Shown one piece after another: positions 17,857 through 26,283 of a stretch of 64,000 nt of DNA. Origin of the DNA: Flavobacterium sp. NRK1. Lineage in GTDB: Bacteria; Bacteroidota; Bacteroidia; Flavobacteriales; Flavobacteriaceae. The stretch lies in NCBI RefSeq assembly GCF_024054175.1, contig NZ_JAMXLA010000001.1, positions 2,735,166-2,799,165 of the forward strand, written 5' to 3'. Position numbers and translations under genes: made by a program. The notes under the pieces are model-generated. The model did no database searches, was not told the DNA's origin, and worked only from the letters and a program-made list of their open reading frames with translations. Every line of letters starts with the position of its first letter. Position 1 is the first letter of the stretch.

Positions 17857-19014
17857 TTAATTCATCTTAGGTTTAACAAACGCCCCGCTGCAACGCATCA
17901 CGGCGTTGGCCCCGAAGCGGTTCTTGATCTTATCCATAGCCTGATACAGGGACATCATTTCCTGGGTATCCTCAAAGAGGTTGATCTGGTAGGAGCCCCT
18001 TACCAGCCTGCCGAAACGCACCCCCACAAGGCGCAGGCTCATGCGGCGCTGATAGAGCTTCTCAAAAGCCTCCAGTACGGCACGGGTCAGGGTATGGTCG
18101 GCCGAGGTATAGGCGAGGGTCACCTGACGGGTTTCGGTATCAAAATTGGAATAGCGGATCTTCACCGTCACATTGGAGGTCAGCCAGCCCTCGCTGCGCA
18201 GCTGGTAGGCCAGCTTTTCCACCATACCCGAGAGTACCGCGCGCAGGAACACCATATCGGTGGTATCCTGATGAAAGGTATCCTCGGTGGAAAGGGATTT
18301 ACGCTCCCGGTAGGGTTCCACCGGGGTATTGTCGATACCGTTGGCCTTTTTCCAAAGCTCCAGCCCGTTGAGCCCGATCATTTCCTGCAGCACCTTTGCG
18401 GGCATTTCGGCAAGGGTGCCGATACTGCGGATACCGATACGGGAGAGCAGGGTAAAGGTGGCATTGCCCACCATGGGGATCTTCCGTATGGATAAAGGGT
18501 TCAGGAATGGTTGTACCATCGCCTGGGGTATTTCCAGGTTGCCCTTGGGCTTGCCTTCCCCGGTACCGATCTTGGAAACGGTCTTGTTGACCGACAGGGC
18601 AAAACTGATGGGCAGCCCCGTCTCACGGGTGACCAATGAGGAGAGTTCATGGGTCCATTTGTAGGAACCGTGAAATCGGTCCATACCGGTAATATCGAGG
18701 TAGAATTCATCGATGGAAGCCTTTTCCATCACGGGCGCCTTTTCCTCAATAATCTGGGAAACGGTATGGGAATAACGCGAGAAGAGTTCCATATCCCCCT
18801 TGACAATACGCGCCTCAGGGCAGAGGCGGAGTGCCATTTTTATCGGCATGGCCGAGTGCACGCCAAAGCGGCGGGCTTCATAGGAGCATGACGCCACCAC
18901 ACCGCGGTCACCGCCGCCCACAATCAGGGGAATACCCTCTAAATCACTGTTCTGCAGCCGCACACAGGAGACAAAAAAAGTATCGAGATCCATATGTACA
19001 ATCGATCGCACCAT
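17857..19014 (-). CDS. dinB: Y-family DNA polymerase IV (DinB)
   Basis: The 385-residue protein has the Y-family active site: MDLDTFF near the N-terminus and ASIDEFYLD, which gives the paired acidic residues. YEARRFGVHSAMP is the finger-region signature. The little-finger domain near the C-terminus contains QINLFE at 343-348, a good beta-clamp binding motif. DinB inserts nucleotides opposite damaged bases with low fidelity. It is the first gene of the minus-strand operon (dinB, dnaE, exonuclease, alkB), which is divergent from a LexA-like regulator, so damage-inducible expression is plausible. Confidence 0.95.
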   Translation of the reverse strand: MVRSIVHMDLDTFFVSCVRLQNSDLEGIPLIVGGGDRGVVASCSYEARRFGVHSAMPIKMALRLCPEARIVKGDMELFSRYSHTVSQIIEEKAPVMEKASIDEFYLDITGMDRFHGSYKWTHELSSLVTRETGLPISFALSVNKTVSKIGTGEGKPKGNLEIPQAMVQPFLNPLSIRKIPMVGNATFTLLSRIGIRSIGTLAEMPAKVLQEMIGLNGLELWKKANGIDNTPVEPYRERKSLSTEDTFHQDTTDMVFLRAVLSGMVEKLAYQLRSEGWLTSNVTVKIRYSNFDTETRQVTLAYTSADHTLTRAVLEAFEKLYQRRMSLRLVGVRFGRLVRGSYQINLFEDTQEMMSLYQAMDKIKNRFGANAVMRCSGAFVKPKMN

Positions 19015-19024
19015 AATTATTCAT

Positions 19025-19075
19025 ATTTGTACTGAACAAAATTAGGATAGATATTCTCAAAAATATTTATATTTG
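19025..19075. promoter_or_regulatory. Divergent promoter/operator region of dinB and the S24 regulator
   Basis: On the plus strand TATATTTG (19068-19075) matches the -7 box and lies 26 bases before the regulator start. On the minus strand TAATTTTG (plus 19037-19044) lies 22 bases before the dinB start. ATTTGT at 19025-19030 and ACAAAAT at 19036-19042 form an imperfect inverted repeat overlapping the dinB -7 box, a reasonable operator for the LexA-like protein. -33 boxes are weak. Confidence 0.55.
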
Positions 19076-19101
19076 TTGCGATAAATAATCCCAAAAGCAC
19101 T

Positions 19102-19869
19102 ATGTCTTTATTTTCCGACAACATCAGGCATCTCAGGATGAAAAAAGAAGTTTCCCAGGCGATCGTGGCAGAAAACCTTGCCATAACGCGCGACAGGCTT
19201 GCCAAATACGAGGAAGGCAAGTCTCAGCCGCCCTTCGAGATACTTATCAAAATCTCGCACTATTACCATGTGAGCATTGACCTGATTTTGACAGCCGATA
19301 TTCGAAAAATAGATATTGATGGTTTGATGCAGCTGGAGGACAATCGTATACTTTTACCGATAAAGGTAGACAGGGAAGGGGAGAACACTATTGAGATCAT
19401 TCCCCATAAGGCCAGGGCCGGTTACCTGAACGGCTACAGCGACCCGGAGTTCATCGAAGGCCTGCAGCAGGTCTCCCTGCCGTTCCTAACCAATGGCAAG
19501 TTCCGTGCATTCCCAGTATCGGGGGATTCCATGCCGCCCCACAGGGACGGATCGTTTATCGTAGGAAGGTATGTGGAGAACCTGGGCGAGGTCCGGGACG
19601 GAAAGACCTATATCCTGCTGACCAAGGAGGACGGTATCGTCTACAAGCGGCTGAACAAAAATGGCAAAAACAGCCTTACGCTTATCTCGGATAATACGTT
19701 TTATGCACCTTACACTATCAAGCTTTCTGAGGTATTGGAAATCTGGGAATATGCCTGCAGCATTGCTACCAAAGAATACGAACCGGAAAACCTCGGCCCG
19801 CAGAGTATCCGCGAACTGCTCTACGGCATCCGTGAAGAAGTAAAAGCCCTGAAGCCCTACAGGCAATAA
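19102..19869 (+). CDS. LexA-like repressor: XRE HTH plus S24 self-cleaving peptidase
   Basis: The 255-residue protein has an N-terminal XRE-type HTH (residues ~5-60; VSQAIVAENLAITRDRLAKYEEGK) and a C-terminal S24 peptidase domain. The expected Ala-Gly cleavage site appears as KARAG-Y, the nucleophile is the Ser of GDSMPP, and the catalytic Lys is in VYKRL. Such proteins repress their target until RecA filaments or damage trigger self-cleavage. It is divergent from dinB with 87 bases between, so it most likely controls the repair operon and itself. It is not the classical winged-helix LexA. Confidence 0.9.
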   Translation: MSLFSDNIRHLRMKKEVSQAIVAENLAITRDRLAKYEEGKSQPPFEILIKISHYYHVSIDLILTADIRKIDIDGLMQLEDNRILLPIKVDREGENTIEIIPHKARAGYLNGYSDPEFIEGLQQVSLPFLTNGKFRAFPVSGDSMPPHRDGSFIVGRYVENLGEVRDGKTYILLTKEDGIVYKRLNKNGKNSLTLISDNTFYAPYTIKLSEVLEIWEYACSIATKEYEPENLGPQSIRELLYGIREEVKALKPYRQ

Positions 19870-19896
19870 TCAAACTGTTATCCAAATTAGCACTCC

Positions 19897-20145
19897 ATGA
19901 ACACGACCATCCGCCTGAGGATAAGGAAAGAACTTGACCCTGCCACCGAAAAGAAAATAATCCGGCTGAAGGGCGGCCTTATTGCCCGAAACTTTACCGA
20001 CATCATTTATTTTGATGATGACGGGGAGGATTTTTATATCCATTATTTCACTACCGAGACCAGCCGGAAATCAGAGGTTTCGGAGTATATCACAGCCTGT
20101 ATTGCCAACGCTATGCTTTCTGATGTGGTAATGGTTTTAGGGTAA
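19897..20145 (+). CDS. Small hypothetical protein (82 aa)
   Basis: The 82-residue protein has a basic start (MNTTIRLRIRKEL), a strand-rich centre (DIIYFDDDGEDFYIHYF) and a helical end (VSEYITACIANAMLS). It could be a small alpha/beta domain. It follows the S24 regulator by 27 bases on the same strand and may be its operon partner. No family is recognised. Confidence 0.6.
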   Translation: MNTTIRLRIRKELDPATEKKIIRLKGGLIARNFTDIIYFDDDGEDFYIHYFTTETSRKSEVSEYITACIANAMLSDVVMVLG

Positions 20146-20223
20146 AATAGATATTAAAGTCCTGTTAAGCTGTTGGTTTTTTACTATAAAGTACTGTAAT
20201 TTTAAATAAAAAATTAAATTATT

Positions 20224-20412
20224 ATGAGCGATAATAAAAACAAAAAAGGCGAACCGGACCGTTCAATGATCAATACCAGTGAGCCCTATGAAATGCAATA
20301 CTGGAGAGAAAAATTCGGGGTTTCTTCCCAACAGCTAACCGGTGCGGTGCGCGCAGTTGGCAACAAAGCCGAAGCGGTATCGAAATACCTTAAAGACAAA
20401 AAAAGTAAATAG
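20224..20412 (+). CDS. DUF3606 domain-containing small protein
   Basis: The 62-residue protein matches DUF3606: INTSEPYEMQYWREKFGVSSQQL followed by an AV-AVGNKAEAVSKYL helix and a Lys-rich tail. DUF3606 proteins are short, helical and of unknown function; the pattern suggests a small DNA-associated fold. It starts after an AT-rich leader and lies 17 bases before the next gene. Confidence 0.85.
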   Translation: MSDNKNKKGEPDRSMINTSEPYEMQYWREKFGVSSQQLTGAVRAVGNKAEAVSKYLKDKKSK

Positions 20413-20429
20413 CCCTTAAACCAATCACC

Positions 20430-20876
20430 ATGAGCAAAATGAAAAACCTTTTGGCAGGACTTGGTGGAGCTATTGCCCTGAACCTGCTGCACGAATCCTT
20501 AAAAAAACAACATCCCGATATGCCGCGCATTGATCTTTTAGGAGAGGAGGCGCTTCACAAGGGCCTGCAATGCTGTGGTTATACTATAGCGGATCCGGCT
20601 ACGCTGTACAGGGCGACCCTTGCCGGAGATATTATCAGCAACACCGCTTATTATAGTATGATTGGAAGGGGTAATAACAGTAACCTATGGACAAAGGCTG
20701 TAACCTTAGGCCTGGCCGCCGGGGTGGGGGCCGTTACCCTGCCTGAGCCATTGGGGCTGGACCCGCAACCGGTAGCCCGTAATGCAAGGGTAAAGGCACT
20801 GACTGTTGGCTATTACCTTGCCGGTGCTCTGGTAACGGCAGGCCTTTTACAGGTATTCGGTAACGATAAGCCCTAA
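20430..20876 (+). CDS. Hypothetical membrane protein (148 aa)
   Basis: The 148-residue protein starts with a hydrophobic segment (LLAGLGGAIALNLL), has a polar region (HESLKKQHPDMPRIDLLGEEAL), then a Gly/Ala-rich hydrophobic stretch (AVTLGLAAGVGAVTLP) and a C-terminal helix (YYLAGALVTAGLLQVF). I do not recognise the family, though its layout recalls small stress-related Bacteroidota membrane proteins. It shares the transcription direction of DUF3606 and overlaps the convergent AbiEii gene by 4 bases at its end. Confidence 0.65.
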   Translation: MSKMKNLLAGLGGAIALNLLHESLKKQHPDMPRIDLLGEEALHKGLQCCGYTIADPATLYRATLAGDIISNTAYYSMIGRGNNSNLWTKAVTLGLAAGVGAVTLPEPLGLDPQPVARNARVKALTVGYYLAGALVTAGLLQVFGNDKP

Positions 20877-21526
20877 AGTTTCCTGTCCGGGCTTTCCAAT
20901 GCCCGCAGGATATCCTCTTTAATGAGTTCCCAGTAATAGCCTTTGAGGCTTACCGGGTCAAAATCATCATCGGCGAGTGTCAAATCTTTAAAATTAGCAA
21001 CAATACGTTCTCTGTCATGCGTGTAGGGATAGCGCTTTTCATGGAGCGCTATCATATGGGAAACCGTATACGAACCCAAAAGCTCGTGCAGGTCCCAGAA
21101 GTCTTTTTTCCTGCCGCCGCGCTGCACGATGTCTACCTTCATAGCGATGATCTCTTCGAGCGTGGCCATACGCAACCCCTGAGAATCAAGCATAGGTGTA
21201 ATAAAAGGATCGGTATAATACAGGTCCAGTTTTACAGCATCGTCCTTATCAGTTCCGATAAGATAGGATTTTCCCATACCGATGGCCCTACCAAAGCCTT
21301 TGTCCAGATAGGGGAATGTGGATTCCAGGAACGCCTCTATCACTCCAAAATCGACCGAACCGTAGTCCGCATCGGTAAAAAGGTCGATGTCCACTGATAT
21401 GCGATGCCCCAGTTGGAGGCTGAGTGCCGTTCCGCCTACCAGACGGAACTCCTTAAGCGCATCGGCCTGCATCAGCAGGAGCAGTGCCTCACGCAATGAT
21501 CCGCTTACCGTATTCCAGTGTATCAT
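20873..21526 (-). CDS. AbiEii/AbiGii-type nucleotidyltransferase toxin
   Basis: The 217-residue protein has the nucleotidyltransferase signature GGTALSLQLGHRISVDIDLF, that is GG(T/S) then DxD (VDIDLF). Further on come LDLYYTDPF and EEIIAMKVDIVQRGGRKKDFWDL, typical of AbiEii-like toxins. These enzymes block growth by modifying a nucleic-acid or nucleotide target, and serve in toxin-antitoxin or abortive-infection systems. The gene starts within 4 bases of the end of the HTH protein gene, so the pair is co-translated. Confidence 0.9.
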   Translation of the reverse strand: MIHWNTVSGSLREALLLLMQADALKEFRLVGGTALSLQLGHRISVDIDLFTDADYGSVDFGVIEAFLESTFPYLDKGFGRAIGMGKSYLIGTDKDDAVKLDLYYTDPFITPMLDSQGLRMATLEEIIAMKVDIVQRGGRKKDFWDLHELLGSYTVSHMIALHEKRYPYTHDRERIVANFKDLTLADDDFDPVSLKGYYWELIKEDILRALESPDRKL

Positions 21527-22020
21527 ACTGCCTTATCCCATTGGACTGCTGCTGCAGTGTTAGTATTATCCGTGAGTACCTTCCGGATTTTCTCCGGCCC
21601 GTAGAACCTGAGGATTTCCTTTTTCTCGGTAAGATTACCTCTTTCGAACACGCGAAGGATCACCGCGCGGGACTGCCTTATCCAGTCGATAGCCTCACTG
21701 TCGGTATCCCAGAAAAGGCTTTTGCGCAGCAGCTGCATATCCGGCCTGTTATTCTGCAACAGTTTCTTTTTCTCTTTTTCGATTTCATAGTGTGTCTGCA
21801 ACAGGGCCAGGGTACCTTCTTCAATACCGAGTTGTCGGTCAATTTTGAGTGCGGCAGAAAGGGGCAGGCTCCTCTTTCCCTTGATAATCTGGTTGAACGA
21901 CTGACGGGCAAGCCCTACCGATAAGGCAAAGGGGCGTTGGGCAAGGTTCTTCTTGTTGAGTTCCCGCTCCAGTATAATGCCCGGATGAATGCCCCGGTAT
22001 TTTTCAAATCGCTTTTCCAT
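21523..22020 (-). CDS. HTH antitoxin with C-terminal DUF6922-like domain
   Basis: The 165-residue protein has an N-terminal HigA-like XRE HTH (HPGIILERELNKKNLAQ, LARQSFNQIIKGKRSLP) and a C-terminal segment LFWDTDSEAIDWI-QSRAVILRVFERGN---EI--FYG that resembles DUF6922. It is placed first in a two-gene unit with the AbiEii-type toxin, and overlaps it by 4 bases. The HTH part probably autoregulates the operon; the DUF6922-like part may contact the toxin. The promoter lies in the AT-rich 22021-22118 gap. Confidence 0.85.
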   Translation of the reverse strand: MEKRFEKYRGIHPGIILERELNKKNLAQRPFALSVGLARQSFNQIIKGKRSLPLSAALKIDRQLGIEEGTLALLQTHYEIEKEKKKLLQNNRPDMQLLRKSLFWDTDSEAIDWIRQSRAVILRVFERGNLTEKKEILRFYGPEKIRKVLTDNTNTAAAVQWDKAV

Positions 22021-22118
22021 AATACAAATGTAAGCATTTTTGCTTACAAATACAATTTTTTCCGTTGTTATGCTTCGTAGTGATAAAATAATTAATAAAT
22101 TAAATGTATATATATAAA

Positions 22119-24101
22119 CTATTTGCGGATGACCAGGTAGGAGAGGGCAGGGTCGGCTAATAAGCGTTCCATTTCCGATTGGATGATCTCCTGCACATCC
22201 TGCTTTACCTGCACATAGTTTCGTTGCACCATCACGGAATCTATTTTGCGTACCGGTTTAATCTCCTCATAACCCGCTTCCTCTTTTTTAATGGCCTCAT
22301 GGTCGTTAAGTATCTCGCAATGAAAGGCCTTGAGTACAATTTTATTTAAAGGGTCATCGGCCACCATCCCTACAAATTCCCCGGAGCTGAGTGCTGCAAT
22401 CTTTGAGGCCGGTATGGCTGCCTCCAATTGTTTGGAACGGCTGATGGAGGTATCGCTGCTATTGATGGACAGGCTTTCCCGGTCCTGCATGATCTTGCCA
22501 AAGCGCTCGGAGAGCTGCTTGGCCGTATCCCCGGTGACCTGCCCTGAGATGATATTCCCGGTAATGTTCATGATCACATCCGCCTGTTCGCGCCCATAGT
22601 CCTTTCTAAGCTGGCTGAAATCCTGTATCCCCAGGCAGGTCGCCACTTTATTACTCCGCGCGGTGGCAATCAGGCTGTCCATGTTATTAAGGTAGATGGT
22701 AGGAAACTCATCGAATACCAGGCTGCTTTTGAGTTTCCCTTTTTTATTGACCTGTTTTACCAGCCGTGTTACGTACAGGGAAAGCACCGCCCCGTAGATC
22801 TGTATCTTCTGCGGGTTATTGCCCATGCAGACAATCTTAGGATCTTCGGGATTGTTGATATCCAGCAAAAAATCATTACCGGACAGCACATAATACAGCT
22901 GTGGCGAGGATAGCCTGGCCAAGGCTATCTTAGCCGAGGCAATCTGGCCCTCCAGCTGCTCCATAACATCCGAAAGATACGCATTGACAAAGGGATTGAT
23001 CAGCACCTCAATTTCCTTTTCGCTGCGCAGCAGGGTAAAAAGGCTGTCGTAGTCCACCTGCATCAGTTCGATGACATGGGGCAGGGTACAGAACTGCCCG
23101 TCCTTGTATTTGCGCAGGAACCAGATGACGGCGGTAAGGAAATTGATAGGTGATTCCACAAAGAAATCCCCCTGCTTCTTGATCCACTCCCTATTCAGCC
23201 CCATTAGTATGGTACGCGCCGATTCTGCTGCATCGGTAATGTCGGTCATAGAAGAAGGCTCCAGCGGATTGCAGCGGTGGGAGCGGCTCAGGTCATCAAA
23301 ATTGATCACGTAAAACCGTGCGGGTACCGGGTATTTGTCCCTGTTCCTGAGCCAGGCATTATAAGCGATTCGCGAGAGATCGTCAAATTTAAAATCATAT
23401 ACGAACATCGTAAACCCCTTGGCGATATGCTGCGTGATCACATGGCGTATGACAAAGTAAGATTTGCCCGATCCGGGCGTCCCGAGCACCATCAGGGCGC
23501 GGAAGGGATTGATGATGTTGATCCAGCTTTCCCGTACCTTATCCTTAAGTCGGTAGCGGGCGGGAAGGTTAACCGAATATTCGTTTTCCAATAGCCGCTC
23601 TTCCTGCGGGAAGGTCTCGTTTAGGGCATTGAAGATATCCCTGCCATCCAGCCTGCGGGTGATGATGCGCGAGAGCCGTATGCCCCCCGATAATACCAGC
23701 AGAAAACCAAGGGTACAGAGCGCCATATATAACATTGCCTTAGCAACGATTCCCAAATTCAAAACCATCACCGCTACTGCACCGAAATACAGCCCCAACC
23801 CGATACCGATACGCCAAAGTGCCGGCCTGGCTTTCAGCTTCTCGTTCTTACGGCCTTTCGCCCCCAAAAGGGATATGCATATAAAGCCCAGGGCAATGAG
23901 TTTGGGCTTGTGAAACCACCCATATAATCCTGTAGCACAAATATTGCCCAGTATCCTGTCAGTGAATCCACTATGGAGCCCGAAGTGGCTGAAAAAACCA
24001 TAACACTCATAATAAAAATGCAAAAAAAGCAGTACCAAACTGATCAGCCGGGTCATGTCCAGAATCTTCCGTAATGCCTGTTCATTCTCTCCTGTACCCA
24101 T
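22119..24101 (-). CDS. mobC: Type IV coupling protein MobC (TraG/VirD4-like, YWFCY-type N-terminus)
   Basis: From the Met at 24101 the protein has ~660 residues. The N-terminal part has several hydrophobic segments (LISLVLLFLHFYYECYGFF; LYFGAVAVMVLNLGIVA; LCTLGFLLVLSGG), as in Bacteroidota MobC proteins. The cytoplasmic ATPase has Walker A GTPGSGKS and Walker B SLVFDEF. Such proteins recruit the relaxase-DNA complex to the conjugation channel. Its usual neighbours mobA and mobB lie 23 kb away at 47.1-48.7 kb, on the same strand, with an AT-rich block between. Starting at 24155 would add 18 unlikely residues. Confidence 0.9.
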   Translation of the reverse strand: MGTGENEQALRKILDMTRLISLVLLFLHFYYECYGFFSHFGLHSGFTDRILGNICATGLYGWFHKPKLIALGFICISLLGAKGRKNEKLKARPALWRIGIGLGLYFGAVAVMVLNLGIVAKAMLYMALCTLGFLLVLSGGIRLSRIITRRLDGRDIFNALNETFPQEERLLENEYSVNLPARYRLKDKVRESWINIINPFRALMVLGTPGSGKSYFVIRHVITQHIAKGFTMFVYDFKFDDLSRIAYNAWLRNRDKYPVPARFYVINFDDLSRSHRCNPLEPSSMTDITDAAESARTILMGLNREWIKKQGDFFVESPINFLTAVIWFLRKYKDGQFCTLPHVIELMQVDYDSLFTLLRSEKEIEVLINPFVNAYLSDVMEQLEGQIASAKIALARLSSPQLYYVLSGNDFLLDINNPEDPKIVCMGNNPQKIQIYGAVLSLYVTRLVKQVNKKGKLKSSLVFDEFPTIYLNNMDSLIATARSNKVATCLGIQDFSQLRKDYGREQADVIMNITGNIISGQVTGDTAKQLSERFGKIMQDRESLSINSSDTSISRSKQLEAAIPASKIAALSSGEFVGMVADDPLNKIVLKAFHCEILNDHEAIKKEEAGYEEIKPVRKIDSVMVQRNYVQVKQDVQEIIQSEMERLLADPALSYLVIRK

Positions 24102-24156
24102 TTCTAAAGCCTTTAAAATTGATTCAAAGTTAAATGTACAAACCCAGCGCGGCAAT

Positions 24157-24177
24157 CATAGGTAAATTTAACCTATG
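24157..24177. promoter_or_regulatory. Palindromic site upstream of mobC
   Basis: CATAGGT, AAATTTA and ACCTATG make a 7-base inverted repeat with a 7-base centre, 56 bases upstream of the mobC start. It could be an operator for mobC; no bound regulator can be named. Confidence 0.35.
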
Positions 24178-24447
24178 GCTTTATTACATAAGAAATAAAA
24201 CTGTTGATCTAACGGGTAGGTATGCAGGTAAAGGTTAACTGTAAATCCCATTAAGGATTTTGAAAATAGAGTGTGTATTCAGGATCGAGAGTAAGCTGTA
24301 CGGCAAATGGGGCAGAAGGCCGATTCCTATAATTATGATAATCTCAACTTCAAAAAAAGTACTATTAATTTCAAAAAGCATATGATCTTGCTTTTGTTGC
24401 TTGGCGGTAGTATATTTCGTAGTCTCTATTACTATATTTTGTGTTGA

Positions 24448-24484
24448 AAACAACGCCATTGAAAGACAATAGCGTTGTTTGTCT
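24448..24484 (-). terminator. Hairpin terminator after the serine hydrolase gene
   Basis: AAACAACGC (24448-24456) pairs with GCGTTGTTT (24472-24480), extended by ATTG and CAAT. It lies ~60 bases past the stop of the minus-strand serine hydrolase; AAAACAACG gives a T-run on the minus strand. It may work in both directions and isolates mobC from the upstream cargo. Confidence 0.6.
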
Positions 24485-24540
24485 ATTCATAGACGATGGG
24501 GATTGCAGCCGAATGCTTACTACCTATCCTTACTTTTTAT

Positions 24541-26205
24541 CTAATTTATTATTGAAGGCAGAATAAAATCTTTAACGATAATATCAGTTTGTGAATGTCC
24601 GTAAGGTCTATTATATGCTTTCGACGTTATAATAATCACAAGCGGAAAGTCGTTAAAAATTATGAATTCATTTCCGCCATTTCCGGCACAATAAAAAGTA
24701 TCATAATTTTTACCTTTGTATAAAACTGTTCTATTCCAAAACAAATAACCGTAAAATTGTTGATCTCTCCCGGGAATTTGAATCTGACGGGTTAAAGTTT
24801 TTCGCACCCATGAAGCCGGTACTATCTGTCTGCCATTCCATGTTCCTTTATTTTTATACAATTGTGCGTACTTGGCATATTCTAAAGATGTCATCTGTAA
24901 ACTGCCCGCCGTGTTGACGACCTTTTGCGGAGTATACTGCCATTCGTATTTGGTGATACCCAAAGGTGCAAAAAGTTTTTTCTCGGCGTATATTTCAAGA
25001 CCATCAGGAACTTTTTTATCTAAAATATCACCTAAAAGCACCACACCCGCAGTAAAATAATCCCATTGGCCGCCATTTGTTTTTAATTTATCCATTTCAA
25101 GGTCCAGGGTAAATTTCACCCAATTATCTGTAGGGTACATATTCTCTTCATTGCCCGGAGATTCACTGTATGCATCAGAACCATTGAATGCCGCACTCAT
25201 GGTGAGTAAATCTCTTATTTTTACACTATCTTTTTTAACTTCATAGTTTTCAAAAGTTCTTAAGTTGTAAAATTTATTCAGTGTTTGGTTTTCATCTTTA
25301 ATATACCCGTCATTTATCGCAATTCCCATTAGGGTTGATACAAAAGATTTTCCTGCAGATCGCGTATCATGCAATGTGTTTCTGTCAGCACCATTAAAAT
25401 ACTCTTCAATGAGCAACTTTCCATCATGAATTACCACTATGCTGGTGATTTCTTTTAAAGTGTAATTGGCTATTTGTGTATTAAGCTGCTCAATTTTCTT
25501 TTTGTCAAATGCCAGATTAGAAATTTCCCAACCACTGTTGGGTTTAATACCTTGAATTTTTATCTGTTCGGTATTTATTTCTTGCTTTTTAATTACGAGT
25601 TCAACAGTTCCGTTGGCAATAAGGTTACCAACCTCAACATCGCTGTTTGCACTTATCTTTATATAGGGGCGAATCTCTACCCTGAGCCTGTGGGTACCTG
25701 TCTTTAATGCTTTTTCACCTCCATTAAGTTTAAACCTGTCCCAAAGGTATATCGCCCACCAATCTTCACCTTTAGTACTGGTAAACGGAACCCTGAATGT
25801 AGTAGAGGTTTTTTTATTACCGCCTGAACCAAAATTACAGCCCGGGTCAATGTTCTCTTTATAAATAAATTTATCGTCGACATAAAATGCGAACTGCAGG
25901 TTACCTTTTTTAAGTAATTCTACGGGCGATAGAGTGGGTGCTAGCTGATGAAGATAGTTGATTACCGAGTTATCCATAAAAACCCTGATATTTAAATCCG
26001 AGCGTGGAGTCAAAGGGAAGGATTTAAGAAAATCAGAGGTCGTATATTCACCTAACGAAATATTACCATTCATAAATGTTACCTTGCCAATATTGGATTT
26101 ATGCACAACGTTGGTTATGCCCTCTGTTGTTACGAGATCTTTCGTTTGCCCAGAGGAAACCTGGTAATAAAGAAGCACTAAAAGTGTAATTGTAATTGCT
26201 TTCAT
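24541..26205 (-). CDS. Exported serine hydrolase of the beta-lactamase/class C family
   Basis: The 554-residue protein begins with a signal peptide (MKAITITLLVLLYYQVSSGQ). An N-terminal ~220-residue region of unknown fold comes before a C-terminal PF00144-type serine hydrolase domain. That domain has RSAGKSF, which gives the SxxK nucleophile, and WDYFTAGV at the place of the YxN motif. Such enzymes are esterases, peptidases or beta-lactamases; the substrate cannot be told from sequence. It follows an AraC regulator gene by 78 bases on the same strand and is likely regulated by it. Confidence 0.85.
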   Translation of the reverse strand: MKAITITLLVLLYYQVSSGQTKDLVTTEGITNVVHKSNIGKVTFMNGNISLGEYTTSDFLKSFPLTPRSDLNIRVFMDNSVINYLHQLAPTLSPVELLKKGNLQFAFYVDDKFIYKENIDPGCNFGSGGNKKTSTTFRVPFTSTKGEDWWAIYLWDRFKLNGGEKALKTGTHRLRVEIRPYIKISANSDVEVGNLIANGTVELVIKKQEINTEQIKIQGIKPNSGWEISNLAFDKKKIEQLNTQIANYTLKEITSIVVIHDGKLLIEEYFNGADRNTLHDTRSAGKSFVSTLMGIAINDGYIKDENQTLNKFYNLRTFENYEVKKDSVKIRDLLTMSAAFNGSDAYSESPGNEENMYPTDNWVKFTLDLEMDKLKTNGGQWDYFTAGVVLLGDILDKKVPDGLEIYAEKKLFAPLGITKYEWQYTPQKVVNTAGSLQMTSLEYAKYAQLYKNKGTWNGRQIVPASWVRKTLTRQIQIPGRDQQFYGYLFWNRTVLYKGKNYDTFYCAGNGGNEFIIFNDFPLVIIITSKAYNRPYGHSQTDIIVKDFILPSIIN

Positions 26206-26283
26206 CGTTATCTAAATACTTTGCTTCAAAAGTATAGCCAAATAAATTATGAAAATAGAACAGGATTAACATCCGGAAATTAT

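Noticed and set aside
24235..24459. A 74-codon minus-strand frame before the serine hydrolase terminator
   Set aside because: Low-complexity Ile-rich peptide that overlaps the terminator; no coding character.
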